Shown here piece after piece: positions 63,405 to 64,000 of a stretch of DNA of 64,000 bases (the first letter of the stretch is position 1; every line of letters starts with the position of its first letter). Under the pieces are notes generated by a model. It saw only the letters and a list, made by a program, of their open reading frames with translations, made no database searches and was not told where the DNA came from. Position numbers and translations under genes: made by a program. Location of the stretch: assembly GCF_000296215.2 (NCBI RefSeq), contig NZ_CP013949.1:1481501-1545500 (forward strand), given 5' to 3'. This DNA is from Bradyrhizobium sp. CCGE-LA001 (GTDB lineage Bacteria; Pseudomonadota; Alphaproteobacteria; Rhizobiales; Xanthobacteraceae).

Positions 63405-64000
63405 TTACGCGGTGGTGATTTGGTCCCTTAGATTCGACCTCGTCGCGGGCTCTGCACCACTGCCACTTCGATCGACCAATGCCGCCAGCTCCCTCGCATC
63501 CGCCACCGCGCGCACGGCAAGCGGCTCGTCGCGGCCGCGGATCGCGACCTCCTGCTGCGGCAGGGCGTCGTCGGCAAGGCCGGCGCTGCGCCGGACTTCG
63601 TCCGAGACGACGGCCTCGCAGGCCAGCGTCTTGGTCATGTCCTGGAGACGGGCGGCGACGTTGACGGCATCGCCGAGCGCGGTGAAGACGACGTGATCGC
63701 GATAGCCGATGTCGCCGATGATGACCTCGCCGCCGTGAATGCCGATGCCGAAGCGGATCGGCTGGCGCAGATCGTGGCTCAGGAGCTCGTTGAGCTGGTC
63801 GATATGCGTGGCAATGCCGGCGGCCGCCTTCAGCGCCTGCCGGCAGGCGGTTTGCGGATCGGCCGTGAGCCCGAACAGCGCCAGCATGCCGTCGCCGACG
63901 AACTGGTTGGGCTGGCCGCCGTTCTCGATCACCGCTTGCGACACCGCGCCGAGGAAGCGGTTGACGATGAAGACGGTGTCGAACGGCAGCCGCTTTTCCG
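63405..64000 (-). CDS. Class III adenylate/guanylate cyclase domain protein (5' end cut)
   Basis: 198 residues present; the gene enters from the right edge. The catalytic domain is evident: QFVGDGMLALFGL, the FGIGIHGGEVIIGDIGYRDHVVFTALGDAVNVAARLQ block, and EAVVSDEVRRSAG. FVGDGMLALFG holds the second metal-binding aspartate; the first and the N-terminal sensor are outside. It makes cyclic AMP or GMP. Adenylate cyclase is more usual for this form, but the purine-specificity positions cannot all be seen. The C-terminus ends in a short non-conserved tail. Confidence 0.87.
   Translation of the reverse strand, partial: EKRLPFDTVFIVNRFLGAVSQAVIENGGQPNQFVGDGMLALFGLTADPQTACRQALKAAAGIATHIDQLNELLSHDLRQPIRFGIGIHGGEVIIGDIGYRDHVVFTALGDAVNVAARLQDMTKTLACEAVVSDEVRRSAGLADDALPQQEVAIRGRDEPLAVRAVADARELAALVDRSGSGAEPATRSNLRDQITTA

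Overview
The window is a piece of a GC-rich alphaproteobacterial chromosome, almost certainly Bradyrhizobium. The strongest marker is PutA at 57592-60591. It is exactly 999 residues and places its aldehyde dehydrogenase nucleophile at Cys792, the length and numbering known for the minimal bifunctional PutA of Bradyrhizobium japonicum. A single-chain long-chain acyl-CoA carboxylase like that of Rhodopseudomonas palustris, an RpoH-box sigma factor and palindromic intergenic repeats agree with this. No insertion sequence, phage, plasmid or CRISPR feature was found. Genes are dense, and most long extra reading frames are shadows caused by high GC at third codon positions.

Layout. 1-8.1 kb: a cut SDR gene, a single-domain response regulator, a LysE exporter, a 23-codon lysine/alanine gene, a membrane diguanylate cyclase, a peptidoglycan amidase, rpoH, and an RluD-type pseudouridine synthase whose start codon overlaps that of the divergent DUF6476-like gene. 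8.2-15.2 kb: tRNA-Glu(CTC), a GlxA-type regulator divergent from an isonitrile-hydratase-like enzyme, an orphan solute-binding protein, a NERD-helicase gene broken by one stop codon and one extra base, an exported hydrolase and a UPF0158-like gene. 15.4-22.2 kb: an N-acyl-D-amino-acid deacylase with a CobW-type metallochaperone, a tautomerase/TetR pair around twin palindromes, two cysteine-motif unknowns, and a chemoreceptor.

22.3-37.7 kb is catabolic: the acyl-CoA carboxylase, an AcoR-like sigma-54 activator, a flavin reductase/luciferase-like monooxygenase operon with a good -24/-12 promoter, DgoK-DgoA, PoxB, a tandem hot-dog thioesterase, and an amidase next to a cyanurate/barbiturate ring-opening hydrolase. 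38-47.5 kb: Tex, a protease-dead HtrA/PDZ protein overlapping a LuxR regulator, an exported VOC protein, a DapA-family aldolase, an intact HtrA and an orphan CoxL-like subunit. 47.6-64 kb: a three-gene acyl-CoA beta-oxidation operon, a LemA/TPM/TPM operon, an envelope protein, a secreted CxxCH protein, a CoA transferase, putA with a divergent Lrp regulator, a cold-shock gene, sorAB and a cut class III cyclase.

The most rewarding leads are the sigma-54 monooxygenase module, the PDZ pseudoprotease/LuxR pair, the doubly broken NERD helicase, the twin palindromes between the tautomerase and tetR genes, the paired cysteine-motif unknowns and the 23-residue cationic peptide gene.
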